A stretch of DNA of 64,000 nt from JABCPE02 sp963506915 (lineage in GTDB: Bacteria > Bacteroidota > Bacteroidia > Flavobacteriales > Weeksellaceae). A program made the translations under genes and the position numbers. Under the pieces are notes generated by a model. That model was not told where the DNA came from. It searched no databases and saw nothing but the letters and a program-made list of their open reading frames with translations. The DNA is taken from assembly GCA_963506915.1 (NCBI GenBank), contig CAUORE010000002.1, positions 34,303-98,302 on the forward strand, given 5' to 3'. Shown in pieces: positions 1 through 8,904 of the stretch (position 1 is its first letter; every line of letters starts with the position of its first letter).

Positions 1-438
1 GAACCATCGCATTCAGATGAAAACCTCTTTGGTTACCATCGAAAAGGACACTCTCTGGCTCATCATCCTGAAACATGATTTTTTGTTTCTGGGCTATGTC
101 TGCCGCGCTGACTGTTTTTGTAGACAGCGGTTCTTCTTCCACTACTCCTACACTATACCAGCCTTCTTTTCCGTTCACAACAGTATAAATCTCCAAACGA
201 TTTTTAGTCGTGTTATAGATCATTGTTCCAAGCTTTACCTCAGTAAATGTTTTTCTTTCTTTGGTTGTAAAATTAGGGAAAGACACCCCCTGTGAATACC
301 CTTCTGGCATCTCATCCAGAGGTTTTTCCTTGATATCAAGTGTCGCTTCTGGAGAGTCTGTATTTATTCCTACTCTACCTTGTTGTCCGTAGGAAATAAT
401 TGATAAGAAAATTAATAAAGAATAGATTTTTTGCATAT
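1..438 (-). CDS. Secreted surface-type protein with RVGINT motif (C-terminus outside window)
   Basis: Open reading frame running off the left edge; 146 codons are visible. It begins with a signal peptide (MQKIYSLLIFLSIISYGQ) followed directly by RVGINTDSPEATLDI. That Gly-Ile-Asn-Thr...Ala-Thr-Leu-Asp-Ile signature opens many flavobacterial secreted or tail-fibre-like proteins. The rest of the visible part has no catalytic motif I recognise. A TAaaTTTG box lies 27 bases upstream of the start. It is downstream of dprA on the same strand but separated by about 157 bases. Function unknown; an adhesin or cell-surface role is a guess from the signature. Confidence 0.7.
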
Positions 439-464
439 ATTGTGTATTTTTAAAACTGGCGGCA

Positions 465-492
465 AATTTACGAAATAATAATTTTCTATCAA
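465..492 (-). promoter_or_regulatory. Bacteroidota-type promoter for the leftmost gene
   Basis: On the minus strand TAaaTTTG (465-472) is preceded by TTG (490-492) at 17-base spacing. This matches the flavobacterial consensus TTTG-N17-23-TAnnTTTG. It sits 27 bases upstream of the start at 438. Confidence 0.6.
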
Positions 493-595
493 TAAAAAAT
501 AATCAATTATTATGATTGATTATTTTTATAAATATTTTCCAAAAAGTTTTTATTTAAGATCCTTAGCACTTTATTTTCCTTCTTCTATTTTTATT

Positions 596-1711
596 CTAAG
601 CCATCGCATACTGCTTCCCTGAAAGGGCTTTGATGTAGCCTAACAATTCTAAATCTAATAAAATCGGTAGCAGTTTGAAAGGCGGCATTTCTAATTTTAG
701 ACTGAGGTCATCCAGCGAAATAGGAGAATTTTCTGCAATGAGCTGGTAGGCTGGTTTCAGTCTTTCTTCCACCTCTATTTCCTTTGGTTCAAATAGCTGT
801 GGCTGTTTCACGGATGGATAATTATCGCCCAATTCATCCAAAACATCTTGGAATGAAGCCAAAATTTTTGCTTTATTCTGGGCAATTATCATATTACAGC
901 CCTGACTGTATTTATCTCCGAAACGCCCTGGCAGCGCCAAAACCTCTCTATTATATTGATTGGCGTAGCTCACCGTACTCATAGAACCGCCCCCAAAAGC
1001 AGTTTCCACCACGATGGTAAATTGCGAAATCCCCGCTACTATCCTATTTCTCTGCAAAAAATGTTCTCGGTCTGGCTTTGCACTGGAATTAAATTCTGAC
1101 AACAGCGCGCCTCCGTTTTCCAAAATATCTTTTGACATTTTCTCATGAACCACTGGGTAAATCATATGCAGACCATGAGCCAAAACTCCCACTGTAGGAA
1201 TATTATGATTGAGAGCCTGCTGATGGGCATATCCATCCGTTCCCAAAGCCAAACCACTCACTATCAGTACATTTTTATCCCTTAAAACCTCGCAAAGTTC
1301 TTCTATGAATTTCTTTCCGTAAGTGGTCATTTTACGAGTTCCAACTATGCTTATCAATTTTAAATTTTCATTAAAATCTCCCTTTTGATAAAGCACAGCA
1401 GGAGCATCTGGACACTCTGACAACAGCATCGGAAGCTGGTTCTGATGCCTCAGTCTGACTTTAATGTTATTTTTTTCGCCAAAAAGCAGTTCTTTTTCCG
1501 CAAATTTCAGAAAAGTATCATCGCCGATTCCCTTTGAAATCTGTGTCCCGATGCCCGAAATTTCCTGCAGAACAGACTTGGAAAGCTTCCATGTTTCTTT
1601 GGCCGAACCTGTTACGGAGACCAATTTCATGAAATTGACATCACCCACCAAAGGACACGCCCTTAGCGCAATAGAATACAATATTTCTTCCGAATCTACC
1701 ACTATTTCCAT
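596..1711 (-). CDS. dprA: DNA-processing protein DprA (Smf family)
   Basis: 371 residues. Cytosolic single-strand DNA-binding protein that loads RecA on incoming DNA during natural transformation. The Rossmann-like DprA core is visible: IVGTRK at about 122-127, SGLALGTDGYAH at 152-163, an ERNR-like FLQRNR at 218-223, and the PGRFGD loop at 261-266. N-terminal residues 1-80 resemble a helix-hairpin-helix/SAM-like extension, and the C-terminal 60 residues look like the winged-helix DML1-type domain. Length is usual for the family. Its start codon immediately follows the mnmA stop, so the two are probably co-transcribed. Confidence 0.95.
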   Translation of the reverse strand: MEIVVDSEEILYSIALRACPLVGDVNFMKLVSVTGSAKETWKLSKSVLQEISGIGTQISKGIGDDTFLKFAEKELLFGEKNNIKVRLRHQNQLPMLLSECPDAPAVLYQKGDFNENLKLISIVGTRKMTTYGKKFIEELCEVLRDKNVLIVSGLALGTDGYAHQQALNHNIPTVGVLAHGLHMIYPVVHEKMSKDILENGGALLSEFNSSAKPDREHFLQRNRIVAGISQFTIVVETAFGGGSMSTVSYANQYNREVLALPGRFGDKYSQGCNMIIAQNKAKILASFQDVLDELGDNYPSVKQPQLFEPKEIEVEERLKPAYQLIAENSPISLDDLSLKLEMPPFKLLPILLDLELLGYIKALSGKQYAMA

Positions 1712-2899
1712 TTATGAAATTACGCCGCTTCCCAGCAGCTCTTCGTCCTGATACCACGCCGCAAACTGCCCTTCTGCTATCGCTGACTGCGGATTTTCGA
1801 ACTCTATGAAAAATCCCTCTTTATACTGATAAAGAACCGCATCTTCCAAAGGCTGGCGGTATCTTATCCTTGCTTTTATTTTCATAGATTCTCCGTTTTT
1901 CAGCCTCAAATCTTCACGCACCCAATGCACCTCATCATTATTGATTTTCAGTGCTTTTCGGTAAAGTCCAGGGAAATTTTTGCCCTCGCCCACGAAAAGA
2001 ATATTGTTTTCCATATCGCGGTCGATGATGAAGCAGGATTCCTTATGTCCGCCTATTCCCAAGCCTTTGCTTTGTCCTATGGTAAAAAACTGCGCACCTT
2101 GGTGCTTTCCGATGACTTTTCCGTCTTCTTTTTGGTATTTTATTTTCTTTGAAAGATATTCTAATTCATCAAGTTTAGTTTCAAAAATAAGCATTCCCTT
2201 ATGAAATTCTTTGTAATCGCTGAAAATCTCCACGATTTCGCCTTCTTTCGGAATTAGCTGCTGCTGCAAAAATGTCGGCAGACTCACCTTTCCGATGAAA
2301 CAAAGCCCCTGTGAGTCCTTTTTATCGGCAGTTACCAGCCCTATTTCTCTTGCGATTTCTCGCACTTCGGGCTTGGTCAGTTCTCCTATCGGGAATAGGG
2401 CTTTTGATAATTGATTTTGATTTAATTGACACAAAAAATAGCTTTGGTCTTTATTATTATCCTTTCCTGCGAGAAGCTGATAGATTTCCTTCCCTCTCTC
2501 ATCCACGAAAGAGGAAACTCTGGCGTAATGCCCCGTTGCCACCTTGTCAGCCCCCAAAGACAAAGCCGTCTGAAGAAAAACATCAAATTTCACTTCTCTA
2601 TTGCAGAGAATATCTGGATTGGGCGTTCTTCCTTTTTCGTATTCGGCGAACATATAATCTACGATTCTTTCTTTGTAAAGTTCGCTCATATCTATCACCT
2701 GAAAAGGAATACCCAGCTTCTGCGCTACTAGAAGGGCGTCATTACTATCCTCTACCCATGGGCATTCGTCCTCCAAAGTCACCGAAGCATCATTCCAGTT
2801 TCTCATAAAAAGCCCGATAACCTCGTGCCCTTGTTGTTTCAACAGGTAGGCTGCAACACTGCTGTCCACGCCTCCTGAAAGTCCTACGACTATTCTCAT
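1712..2899 (-). CDS. mnmA: tRNA-specific 2-thiouridylase MnmA
   Basis: 395 residues. Thiolates uridine 34 of Lys, Glu and Gln tRNAs, using ATP and sulfur relayed from a cysteine desulfurase. The PP-loop SGGVDSS is at residues 8-14. The catalytic cysteines are C99 in the PNPDILCN context and C200 in QGLCFIGK; DQSYFL at 151-156 is also typical. It is about 30 residues longer than common MnmA, with a lysine-rich insertion around 225-265. First gene of a two-gene unit with dprA, which starts at the very next base after its stop. Confidence 0.96.
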   Translation of the reverse strand: MRIVVGLSGGVDSSVAAYLLKQQGHEVIGLFMRNWNDASVTLEDECPWVEDSNDALLVAQKLGIPFQVIDMSELYKERIVDYMFAEYEKGRTPNPDILCNREVKFDVFLQTALSLGADKVATGHYARVSSFVDERGKEIYQLLAGKDNNKDQSYFLCQLNQNQLSKALFPIGELTKPEVREIAREIGLVTADKKDSQGLCFIGKVSLPTFLQQQLIPKEGEIVEIFSDYKEFHKGMLIFETKLDELEYLSKKIKYQKEDGKVIGKHQGAQFFTIGQSKGLGIGGHKESCFIIDRDMENNILFVGEGKNFPGLYRKALKINNDEVHWVREDLRLKNGESMKIKARIRYRQPLEDAVLYQYKEGFFIEFENPQSAIAEGQFAAWYQDEELLGSGVIS

Positions 2900-3019
2900 A
2901 TGCTAAAATCCCTAAAACCTCTGAAAAACGAGGAAATACGATAGGGCGTCGTTTTTATTAAACTATCTAAAAACACAACAAATACCAAGAAAAAACATCT
3001 GTATTTGTCATTTTGGAGG

Positions 3020-3027
3020 CAAATTTA
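3020..3027 (-). promoter_or_regulatory. -7 box upstream of mnmA
   Basis: Minus-strand TAaaTTTG, 121 bases upstream of the mnmA start. The -7 element matches the Bacteroidota consensus, but I see no convincing -33 TTTG at the usual distance. A fairly long leader is implied. Confidence 0.4.
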
Positions 3028-3041
3028 AATGATTTTATCTG

Positions 3042-3076
3042 ATAAAAAAAATCCTCAAAATTCACTTTGAGGATTT
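3042..3076 (-). terminator. Rho-independent terminator after the MORN-like lipoprotein gene
   Basis: Perfect 11-bp inverted repeat AAATCCTCAAA / TTTGAGGATTT with a 6-base loop (3049-3076). On the minus strand it is followed by a run of T (complement of 3043-3051). It lies 78 bases past the stop of the gene ending at 3154. Confidence 0.75.
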
Positions 3077-3153
3077 AGTATTTTTGTTTTTATTCTGGGT
3101 TTTGGAGGATTGATTAGGTTTACTGATTATATTTAAATTATTAGAATCATAGC

Positions 3154-3912
3154 TTATTTTCTGATTTCATAATAGTTATAAGTTTTTACTCTTCCTTCTT
3201 TTGATTTTAATAGTGTTTTTATCATTGGATCATTAGAATCTATTTTTATATCCCAATCGTAGCCTTTTGTTTTAGACTTCACTTGTTTTAGCTCATTTCC
3301 CTCATTATCAACTATATAAAGTATATTATCAAAAGTAGAGTCAAAAGTAAAATATTTTATATTCACCTTTATACTATCTACATTTTTTACTATAACTGAA
3401 TTTTTAAAATAAAAACTATATTTTTTATCTATAGTATCTTTAATTGTATCTAGTACTACTCTCTGATTCTGAATTTCATTTTTCCCATCATTATAAAATT
3501 CTAACATTCTTTCCTTTTTTCCTCCTTTTGTATAAAATATCCACCAGCCTCTTCTGTATTTTTTATCATTTATTATATTGACCTCTCCTTCATATTCTAA
3601 TTTCCCATTTGTATAATAGGCTTTTTCTATATAGTAATTTTGATTATCTTCTGACCAAATTAGTTTTGTTTCAATTTTAGATTTTCCACTAGGATAGTAG
3701 TCTTTAATTTCGGATATAATACCTTTTTTATACTTTACCTTGTAGGATATATTTCCATTTTTTGTAAAGTTTGTTGCTTGAACTAGACTATCATTTCTGT
3801 ATACAAGCTCTTGAACTGTATTTTCATCTTCCCTCTTTTCCACTCTGTCTTTCGGCTTTTTACAACTTAGTAATAGACCGAAAGACAAAATGATAATTGA
3901 TAAATATTTCAT
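3154..3912 (-). CDS. MORN/YwqK-like lipoprotein
   Basis: 252 residues with a lipoprotein signal peptide ending in LLSCKK (Cys at about 17), so probably anchored in the outer membrane or facing the periplasm. Residues 45-150 contain repeated blocks of the type YYPSGKSK, YYTNGKLEYEG and FYNDGK. These resemble the MORN-variant repeats of YwqK-family proteins. The C-terminal third is beta-rich and ends in NYYEIRK. No catalytic motif is seen. It lies 24 bases downstream of coaX on the same strand, probably at the end of that transcript, and is followed by a strong hairpin terminator. More AT-rich than coaX. Role unknown; YwqK-like proteins are sometimes associated with toxin-immunity loci. Confidence 0.7.
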   Translation of the reverse strand: MKYLSIIILSFGLLLSCKKPKDRVEKREDENTVQELVYRNDSLVQATNFTKNGNISYKVKYKKGIISEIKDYYPSGKSKIETKLIWSEDNQNYYIEKAYYTNGKLEYEGEVNIINDKKYRRGWWIFYTKGGKKERMLEFYNDGKNEIQNQRVVLDTIKDTIDKKYSFYFKNSVIVKNVDSIKVNIKYFTFDSTFDNILYIVDNEGNELKQVKSKTKGYDWDIKIDSNDPMIKTLLKSKEGRVKTYNYYEIRK

Positions 3913-3936
3913 TATTTCATACTTTTTAGAAACCAG

Positions 3937-4701
3937 CTACCCCTCCTTCCCCAAGAAATAAAGCCCTTTCAGTGTGTGGAGATGGTCGCCGACATCTATT
4001 TTGTCTGTCAGTGGTTTATAGATATGGGAAACTCCGCCTGTGGCGATTACGAAACAGTTATCCTTTACCTCGTTATTCACCCTTTCTATAAAGCCTTCCA
4101 CCATTCCCAGATAGCCATAGACCATACCGCTGACCATACAAGAAACCGTATCCTGCCCCAAGACAGTTTTCGGTGGAGCCAGCTCTATCTCTGGGAGCTG
4201 GGCAGTCTGCTGAACCAGACTATTGAGCGAAGTGATAATCCCAGGCGCGATGATAACACCTTGAGTTTCACCATTTTCATCCACACAGCTCACCGTAAGG
4301 GCAGTTCCAAAATCTATGATAATCTTCTTTTTGTCTTTGGGATAAAGATAATGCGCCGCCACCAAATTGGCATAAATATCAGTTCCCATTTGGCTGGATT
4401 TATGGCTGACTCCAGAGGGCGTGCTTCTATTTACCAAAACAGGTTCCAGACCATGTATCTTCTTCAAAGCACTGCTAATCACCGTTGTAAGCTGCGGCAC
4501 CACAGAACCGATGATGATTTTCTGAAACTCATCTGCTTTGACCTGATAAGTCTGATAAAACAAAAGAAACTGCGAATAAAATTCATCTTTCGTGCGGTAA
4601 GGCTTGGTATTGATAACCCATGAGGTCTGGCATTCATCACCGCTAAATATCCCAAAACGAATATTCGTGTTTCCTATATTGACTACTAAAGTTTTGCTCA
4701 T
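3937..4701 (-). CDS. coaX: Type III pantothenate kinase (CoaX)
   Basis: 254 residues. Cytosolic ATP-dependent pantothenate kinase, first step of coenzyme A synthesis. The acetate/sugar-kinase fold is recognisable from NIGNTNIRFG (8-17), DIYANLVAAHYLYP and IIDFGTALTVSCVD. The usual DxGNT phosphate-binding motif reads NIGNT here (Asn at residue 8), and the normal GxDR motif reads GTDI. These deviations may be lineage-specific. The gene follows the M1 peptidase gene by 24 bases and precedes the lipoprotein gene. Confidence 0.88.
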   Translation of the reverse strand: MSKTLVVNIGNTNIRFGIFSGDECQTSWVINTKPYRTKDEFYSQFLLFYQTYQVKADEFQKIIIGSVVPQLTTVISSALKKIHGLEPVLVNRSTPSGVSHKSSQMGTDIYANLVAAHYLYPKDKKKIIIDFGTALTVSCVDENGETQGVIIAPGIITSLNSLVQQTAQLPEIELAPPKTVLGQDTVSCMVSGMVYGYLGMVEGFIERVNNEVKDNCFVIATGGVSHIYKPLTDKIDVGDHLHTLKGLYFLGKEG

Positions 4702-4725
4702 TTTCGTGTATTTTTGAAAAATTAC

Positions 4726-6582
4726 TTATTTCACTTCCAAGAAGTTGTCCTCTGGATGCACATCGGCTAATCTTTGGGTAAAATCTATTCCCATAGCCTG
4801 AAGTTTTTCCTTCCCAAAAGGTATCGTAAAGGTGTAATGATTCGCCGTCCAGTTCCAATAACCAAGGGTAGTAAAATTCCCAAAGAAATCAGATTTCTTC
4901 GGCTCTCTCATCATATTGAGCGGAATGTGGTAGTTCACTATTTTGTTATCTTTTGTCAATACAGAGAAGTCTATCGGCATTGGGATTGTCCCTTTATTAA
5001 CAAGGGTAATGGTCGTAAATCCATCGCCATATTTTACATCTTTTATCGCGTAGTCTATGGTTTTAGTAGTGTTTATCCAGTAATGATAAAACCATTTCAG
5101 ATCCATTCCCGAAACTTTCTGTGCTATATGCATAAAATCACGCCCAGTAGGGTGTTTCATAGACCATTCATCATAGTATTTTCTCATGATTTTAGACAAA
5201 GTCTCTTCCCCTACGATATAGCCCAGCTCTACTAAAAACAACTGCCCTTTGGTATAAGATGCCACACTGTAAGCCGAACCGTGGTCATGGTGGTCAGCAA
5301 GCCAAACTGCTGGTTCTTCTATTTTTCTTTTCGTGAATGCCACATAGCTCTGGATAGCATCCGTGAAAGGATTAGGTTGCGGCTGAACTGGCGGGAACAA
5401 TCGGTAAAGAACATAATCCTGTGCATATGTCGTAAAACCTTCATCCAGCCAAGGAGCCATGCTCTCATTAGTTGCCAGCATCTGCTGATACCAAGAGTGA
5501 GCTCCCTCATGTACCATCAGACTCACAAGGCCTTCCAAGTCTTTCGCTTCGCCCAGCATCAGCGTACACATTCCGTATTCCATACCGCCGTCTCCCCCTT
5601 GGATAAAGCTGTAGCTTGGATATGCATACCTTCCAAAAGTAGCATTCATGATTTGGAAAAATTTAACCGCTAAAGGTTTTGCTTCTTCCCAATATTTTGT
5701 TTTTTCTGATTTTTGATAAACGAAATATAGTTTAGGCCCATCGATTACGGTCATCTCTTCCACCGAAAAATCTGGGTCTGCTGCCCAAGCGAAATCCAAA
5801 ATATTTTTGGCTCTCCATCTCCAAGTTGCCTTTCCGTTTCTATCTTCTTTGATTGTAGGATTTTGGGCATATCCTTTCACTTCATTAGGGTTTTGGAGTG
5901 TTCCTCCTGCTCCGATGACATAGTCTTTGTCAATATTGATTGTCACATCAAAATCTCCAAACGGCGCATGAAACTCCCTTCCTACATAGTCAAAAGTCGC
6001 CCAGCCGTCATAGTCGTATTCTGCGATTTTAGGATACCACTGGGACATAGACATTTCCACGCCTTCTCGGTTGTTTCTCCCTGCTCTTCGGATTTGGTGT
6101 GGAATCACAGCATCCCAGTCCATCGTGAAAGTCGTAGTGGAATTTGGTTTCAGTGGTTCATTCAGATAAACTTTCATTATCGTTTCCTGAACTTCGAATT
6201 TTAGGTCTTTGTCTTTTTGTTTTATCCAGTTTATTTTCTGGCTTCCCTCTTCATTAGCAGGAATAGAAGCCAAACGAGAGACTGGTTTCCCATTTACTTT
6301 GGTCATCAGACGCCCGTCTGCATTCAGCCCTTGGTTGGCCACCCTTTGGTCCATCATAGAATTAGGCTTAAAGGCATTCCAATACAAGTGAAAATACACT
6401 ACTCTCAGCTCATCAGGCGAGTTGTTCGTGTATTCTATGCTCTGTTTTCCGTGGTAAGAATAGTTAGACACATCTACATCGATGTTCATTTTGTACTTCA
6501 CATATTGCTGATAATATGCTCCTTTCTGAGCAGACAGCATGAATGAAAAGCAAAAGCCGATTAGTAAAATTACTTTTTTCAT
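4726..6582 (-). CDS. M1 family zinc metallopeptidase (aminopeptidase-like, exported)
   Basis: 618 residues with an N-terminal signal peptide cut near SAQK (residue 20). The gluzincin site is complete: HEGAH at 358-362 and the third zinc ligand E381 (WLDEGFTTYA) after the canonical 18-residue spacer. GGMEYG at 332-337 replaces the family's GAMEN substrate-binding loop. An N-terminal beta-saddle domain precedes the catalytic domain. Likely a periplasmic or outer-membrane peptidase releasing N-terminal residues. It starts 2 bases after the stop of the upstream membrane-protein gene and is followed by coaX, so the three are probably one transcript. Confidence 0.9.
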   Translation of the reverse strand: MKKVILLIGFCFSFMLSAQKGAYYQQYVKYKMNIDVDVSNYSYHGKQSIEYTNNSPDELRVVYFHLYWNAFKPNSMMDQRVANQGLNADGRLMTKVNGKPVSRLASIPANEEGSQKINWIKQKDKDLKFEVQETIMKVYLNEPLKPNSTTTFTMDWDAVIPHQIRRAGRNNREGVEMSMSQWYPKIAEYDYDGWATFDYVGREFHAPFGDFDVTINIDKDYVIGAGGTLQNPNEVKGYAQNPTIKEDRNGKATWRWRAKNILDFAWAADPDFSVEEMTVIDGPKLYFVYQKSEKTKYWEEAKPLAVKFFQIMNATFGRYAYPSYSFIQGGDGGMEYGMCTLMLGEAKDLEGLVSLMVHEGAHSWYQQMLATNESMAPWLDEGFTTYAQDYVLYRLFPPVQPQPNPFTDAIQSYVAFTKRKIEEPAVWLADHHDHGSAYSVASYTKGQLFLVELGYIVGEETLSKIMRKYYDEWSMKHPTGRDFMHIAQKVSGMDLKWFYHYWINTTKTIDYAIKDVKYGDGFTTITLVNKGTIPMPIDFSVLTKDNKIVNYHIPLNMMREPKKSDFFGNFTTLGYWNWTANHYTFTIPFGKEKLQAMGIDFTQRLADVHPEDNFLEVK

Positions 6583-6584
6583 AT

Positions 6585-7301
6585 TTATAAATTATTGTTT
6601 ATTTCTTCTGTAAAAATATTTTTATATAAAGTGTAAATCATCGCATTCCAAAAAGGAAAAGTCAGCGCATACCCCACCAGAAACACAACTAAACCGAGAT
6701 AACTGATAAATGCAGTCCCGATGACACAGATTAATAGTGTTAAAAAATTCCCACGCATCGCATGAAAACTTGTAACCATCGCCGTTCCCAAAGGTTCATT
6801 CCTGAAATACATCAGCGGAGGAACAAAAAGCGTAAGCATCACCCAAAGCGGTGCTGGAAAGACCAACTGGCTCATAAATCTGTAAATCATCATCCAAAGA
6901 ATGTAATATATAGCGTATTTTATAAAGTTAGCACCTTGATAACCTTCGAATAAATCGCCTAAAACAGGCTCTTCCTTGTTGTCTATTTTCTTAAAAATCT
7001 TGAAAAAGCCTATATGCAGAGGAAAAACCAGCCCAGAGCAAAAAACACTCAATAACGAAAATAGCATCACATCTTTTGAACGAACCAGCTCATTTAATTT
7101 CTTAACATACGCCTCCATGCTCGTTACTGATTGCAGTTCCATGAATTTTTCCCAAACGCCCAGATAGTTTGCCAAACCATAAGTCAGCAGCATAAACAAT
7201 CCAAAATACAACACTGAAAATGCAATATTAAACCTCATCACCGATTTCCAATAATCAAACGCCTCACTGAAAATCTGCCCTGTATCTATTTTTCGTTCCA
7301 T
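6585..7301 (-). CDS. Polytopic membrane protein of unknown function
   Basis: 238 residues, predominantly hydrophobic, with about five transmembrane segments (around residues 25-45, 100-120, 130-150, 155-170 and 190-225). It begins MERKIDTGQIFSEAFDYWK, a soluble amphipathic start resembling proteins of the YciC/UPF0259 or glycerophosphoryl-diester-phosphodiesterase membrane-domain type. I cannot assign a function. It is the promoter-proximal gene of the M1 peptidase-coaX transcript and is divergent from pabB, sharing a 49-base intergenic region with mirrored promoter boxes. Confidence 0.75.
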   Translation of the reverse strand: MERKIDTGQIFSEAFDYWKSVMRFNIAFSVLYFGLFMLLTYGLANYLGVWEKFMELQSVTSMEAYVKKLNELVRSKDVMLFSLLSVFCSGLVFPLHIGFFKIFKKIDNKEEPVLGDLFEGYQGANFIKYAIYYILWMMIYRFMSQLVFPAPLWVMLTLFVPPLMYFRNEPLGTAMVTSFHAMRGNFLTLLICVIGTAFISYLGLVVFLVGYALTFPFWNAMIYTLYKNIFTEEINNNL

Positions 7302-7316
7302 TTTTATTCTATTTTA

Positions 7317-7348
7317 TGCAAAAATAAAGTTTTAGTTTTATTTTTGCA
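7317..7348. promoter_or_regulatory. Palindromic divergent promoter between the membrane-protein gene and pabB
   Basis: Perfect 12-bp inverted repeat TGCAAAAATAAA (7317-7328) / TTTATTTTTGCA (7337-7348) around an 8-base centre. Each arm contains a TAttTTTG -7 box pointing outward: 7339-7346 toward pabB and 7319-7326 (minus) toward the membrane-protein gene. The pabB start codon is only 5 bases past its -7 box. Confidence 0.6.
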
Positions 7349-7350
7349 CT

Positions 7351-8325
7351 ATGAAAAATTTTCAAGGCTCTTTTGAGAAAATGAACTTCCTCTCTGCGAA
7401 TAAAATTCCTTTCTTTTTTATGATTGATTTTTTGGCTCAGAATATCATCATTCTTGAAGAAAAAGATTTGGAAAAGGCCGACATTTTCATCAAATTTCCT
7501 GATTTCAAATTCGAAAAACCAATTCAAGATTCAGAAAAAAATATTTTCTGGGAAAATTTCCCACAGAGCAGGGAAGATTACCAAAAAGGCTTTGAAATTG
7601 TTCAAAAAAACCTCAAAGGCGGAAATTCCTACCTTGCCAACTACACCTGCCAGACAGAGATAAAAACCAATCTTTCTTTAAAGGAAATCTACAAAATTTC
7701 TGATGCGAAATACAAAGTCTATTTCGATGACCTATTTGTATTTTTTTCACCAGAAACTTTCGTAGAAATCAAGGAAAACAAGATTTTCACCTATCCGATG
7801 AAAGGCACCATCGATGCCTCGGTGGAGAACGCTGTCAATGTCCTGAAAGAAGACAAAAAAGAACTTGCCGAGCATTATACCGTGGTGGATTTACTGCGAA
7901 ACGACCTCAGTATGGTGGCGGACAATGTCCAGTTGGAAGAGTTCCAAAGGATAGATTTCATCAAAACCCACCAGAGAGATTTATACGCCATGAGCTCCAA
8001 AATCACAGGAGAGCTAAAGCCTGAAATTCAGGGAAATATCGGCGATATTCTCCAAAAACTGCTTCCTGCAGGGTCTATTCTGGGTGCACCAAAAATGAAG
8101 ACTTTGGAGATTGTTTTAGAAGCAGAAAATTACCAAAGAGGATTTTACACGGGCGTTTGCGGCTGGTTTGACGGCAAAAATCTGGACAGCTGTGTGATGA
8201 TTCGCTTTATAGAAAAAGAAAACGAAAAATTCTACTTCAAAAGCGGCGGCGGAATCACCCATATGAGCCAGCTGGAAGATGAATATCAAGAAATGAAAAA
8301 CAAAATATATGTCCCAATTTATTGA
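7351..8325 (+). CDS. pabB: Aminodeoxychorismate synthase component I (PabB)
   Basis: 324 residues, covering the chorismate-binding catalytic domain with a reduced N-terminus (typical PabB is about 430-450). Converts chorismate and ammonia to 4-amino-4-deoxychorismate for folate synthesis. PMKGT at residues 149-153 carries the lysine that distinguishes PabB from anthranilate synthase, which has alanine in that place. LLPAGSILGAPK and GFYTGVCGW are further conserved blocks. No glutaminase subunit gene is nearby; a shared TrpG/PabA elsewhere would be needed. The last 17 bases overlap the pabC-like gene. Confidence 0.92.
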   Translation: MKNFQGSFEKMNFLSANKIPFFFMIDFLAQNIIILEEKDLEKADIFIKFPDFKFEKPIQDSEKNIFWENFPQSREDYQKGFEIVQKNLKGGNSYLANYTCQTEIKTNLSLKEIYKISDAKYKVYFDDLFVFFSPETFVEIKENKIFTYPMKGTIDASVENAVNVLKEDKKELAEHYTVVDLLRNDLSMVADNVQLEEFQRIDFIKTHQRDLYAMSSKITGELKPEIQGNIGDILQKLLPAGSILGAPKMKTLEIVLEAENYQRGFYTGVCGWFDGKNLDSCVMIRFIEKENEKFYFKSGGGITHMSQLEDEYQEMKNKIYVPIY

Positions 8326-8902
8326 AAGCATAAAAGTAGAAGACCAAAAAGCATTTTTATTAGACCTTCATCAGCAAAGGGTTCGTGAGACTTTTGCGCA
8401 TTTCGGGAAGGAATGCTGTATAGATTTAGAAAAGATTTTCAAGGATTTAGAGCATGACGAAGACGGACTCTACAAACTGCGCATTGTATATGATTTGGAA
8501 GGAAATTTCAAATCCCAAATGCTCCCTTACGCATTTCCTGAAATAGAAACTTTTGAGCTGGTGGAGAATAATGATTTTTCATACGATTTCAAATTTGCAG
8601 ACCGCACAGAATTTGAAAAAATGAAGAAAAAAGCCAGAGCACAGGAAATCATCATCGTGAAAAACGGACAGATTACAGACACTTCTTTTTCTAATCTTCT
8701 ATTCCTAAAAAACCAAACTTGGTACACGCCTAAAAGTTTCTTGCTCAATGGCGTTCAGCGGCAAAACCTCCTAAAACAAGGAAAAATAAAAGAAACAGAA
8801 ATCACCCTGCAAAACCTAAACGAATTCTCTCATTTTCAGCTCATCAACTCTATGAATGAATTTAACCAAGATTTTGTGTATTCCATAGAAGAGCTAAAAT
8901 AA
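8309..8902 (+). CDS. pabC: Aminotransferase class IV, probable 4-amino-4-deoxychorismate lyase (PabC)
   Basis: 197 residues, a short member of the PLP-dependent fold-type IV family. It would split aminodeoxychorismate into p-aminobenzoate and pyruvate. ITDTSFSNLLF (about 112-122) corresponds to the conserved E-x-S-x-x-N-x-F block, and YTPKSFLLNGVQRQNLL to the TPP...G..R..LL block. The normal family length is 240-270, so this is compact. Its start overlaps pabB by 17 bases in another frame, indicating translational coupling and supporting the PABA-pathway assignment over branched-chain aminotransferase. Confidence 0.87.
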   Translation: MSQFIESIKVEDQKAFLLDLHQQRVRETFAHFGKECCIDLEKIFKDLEHDEDGLYKLRIVYDLEGNFKSQMLPYAFPEIETFELVENNDFSYDFKFADRTEFEKMKKKARAQEIIIVKNGQITDTSFSNLLFLKNQTWYTPKSFLLNGVQRQNLLKQGKIKETEITLQNLNEFSHFQLINSMNEFNQDFVYSIEELK

Positions 8903-8904
8903 TT

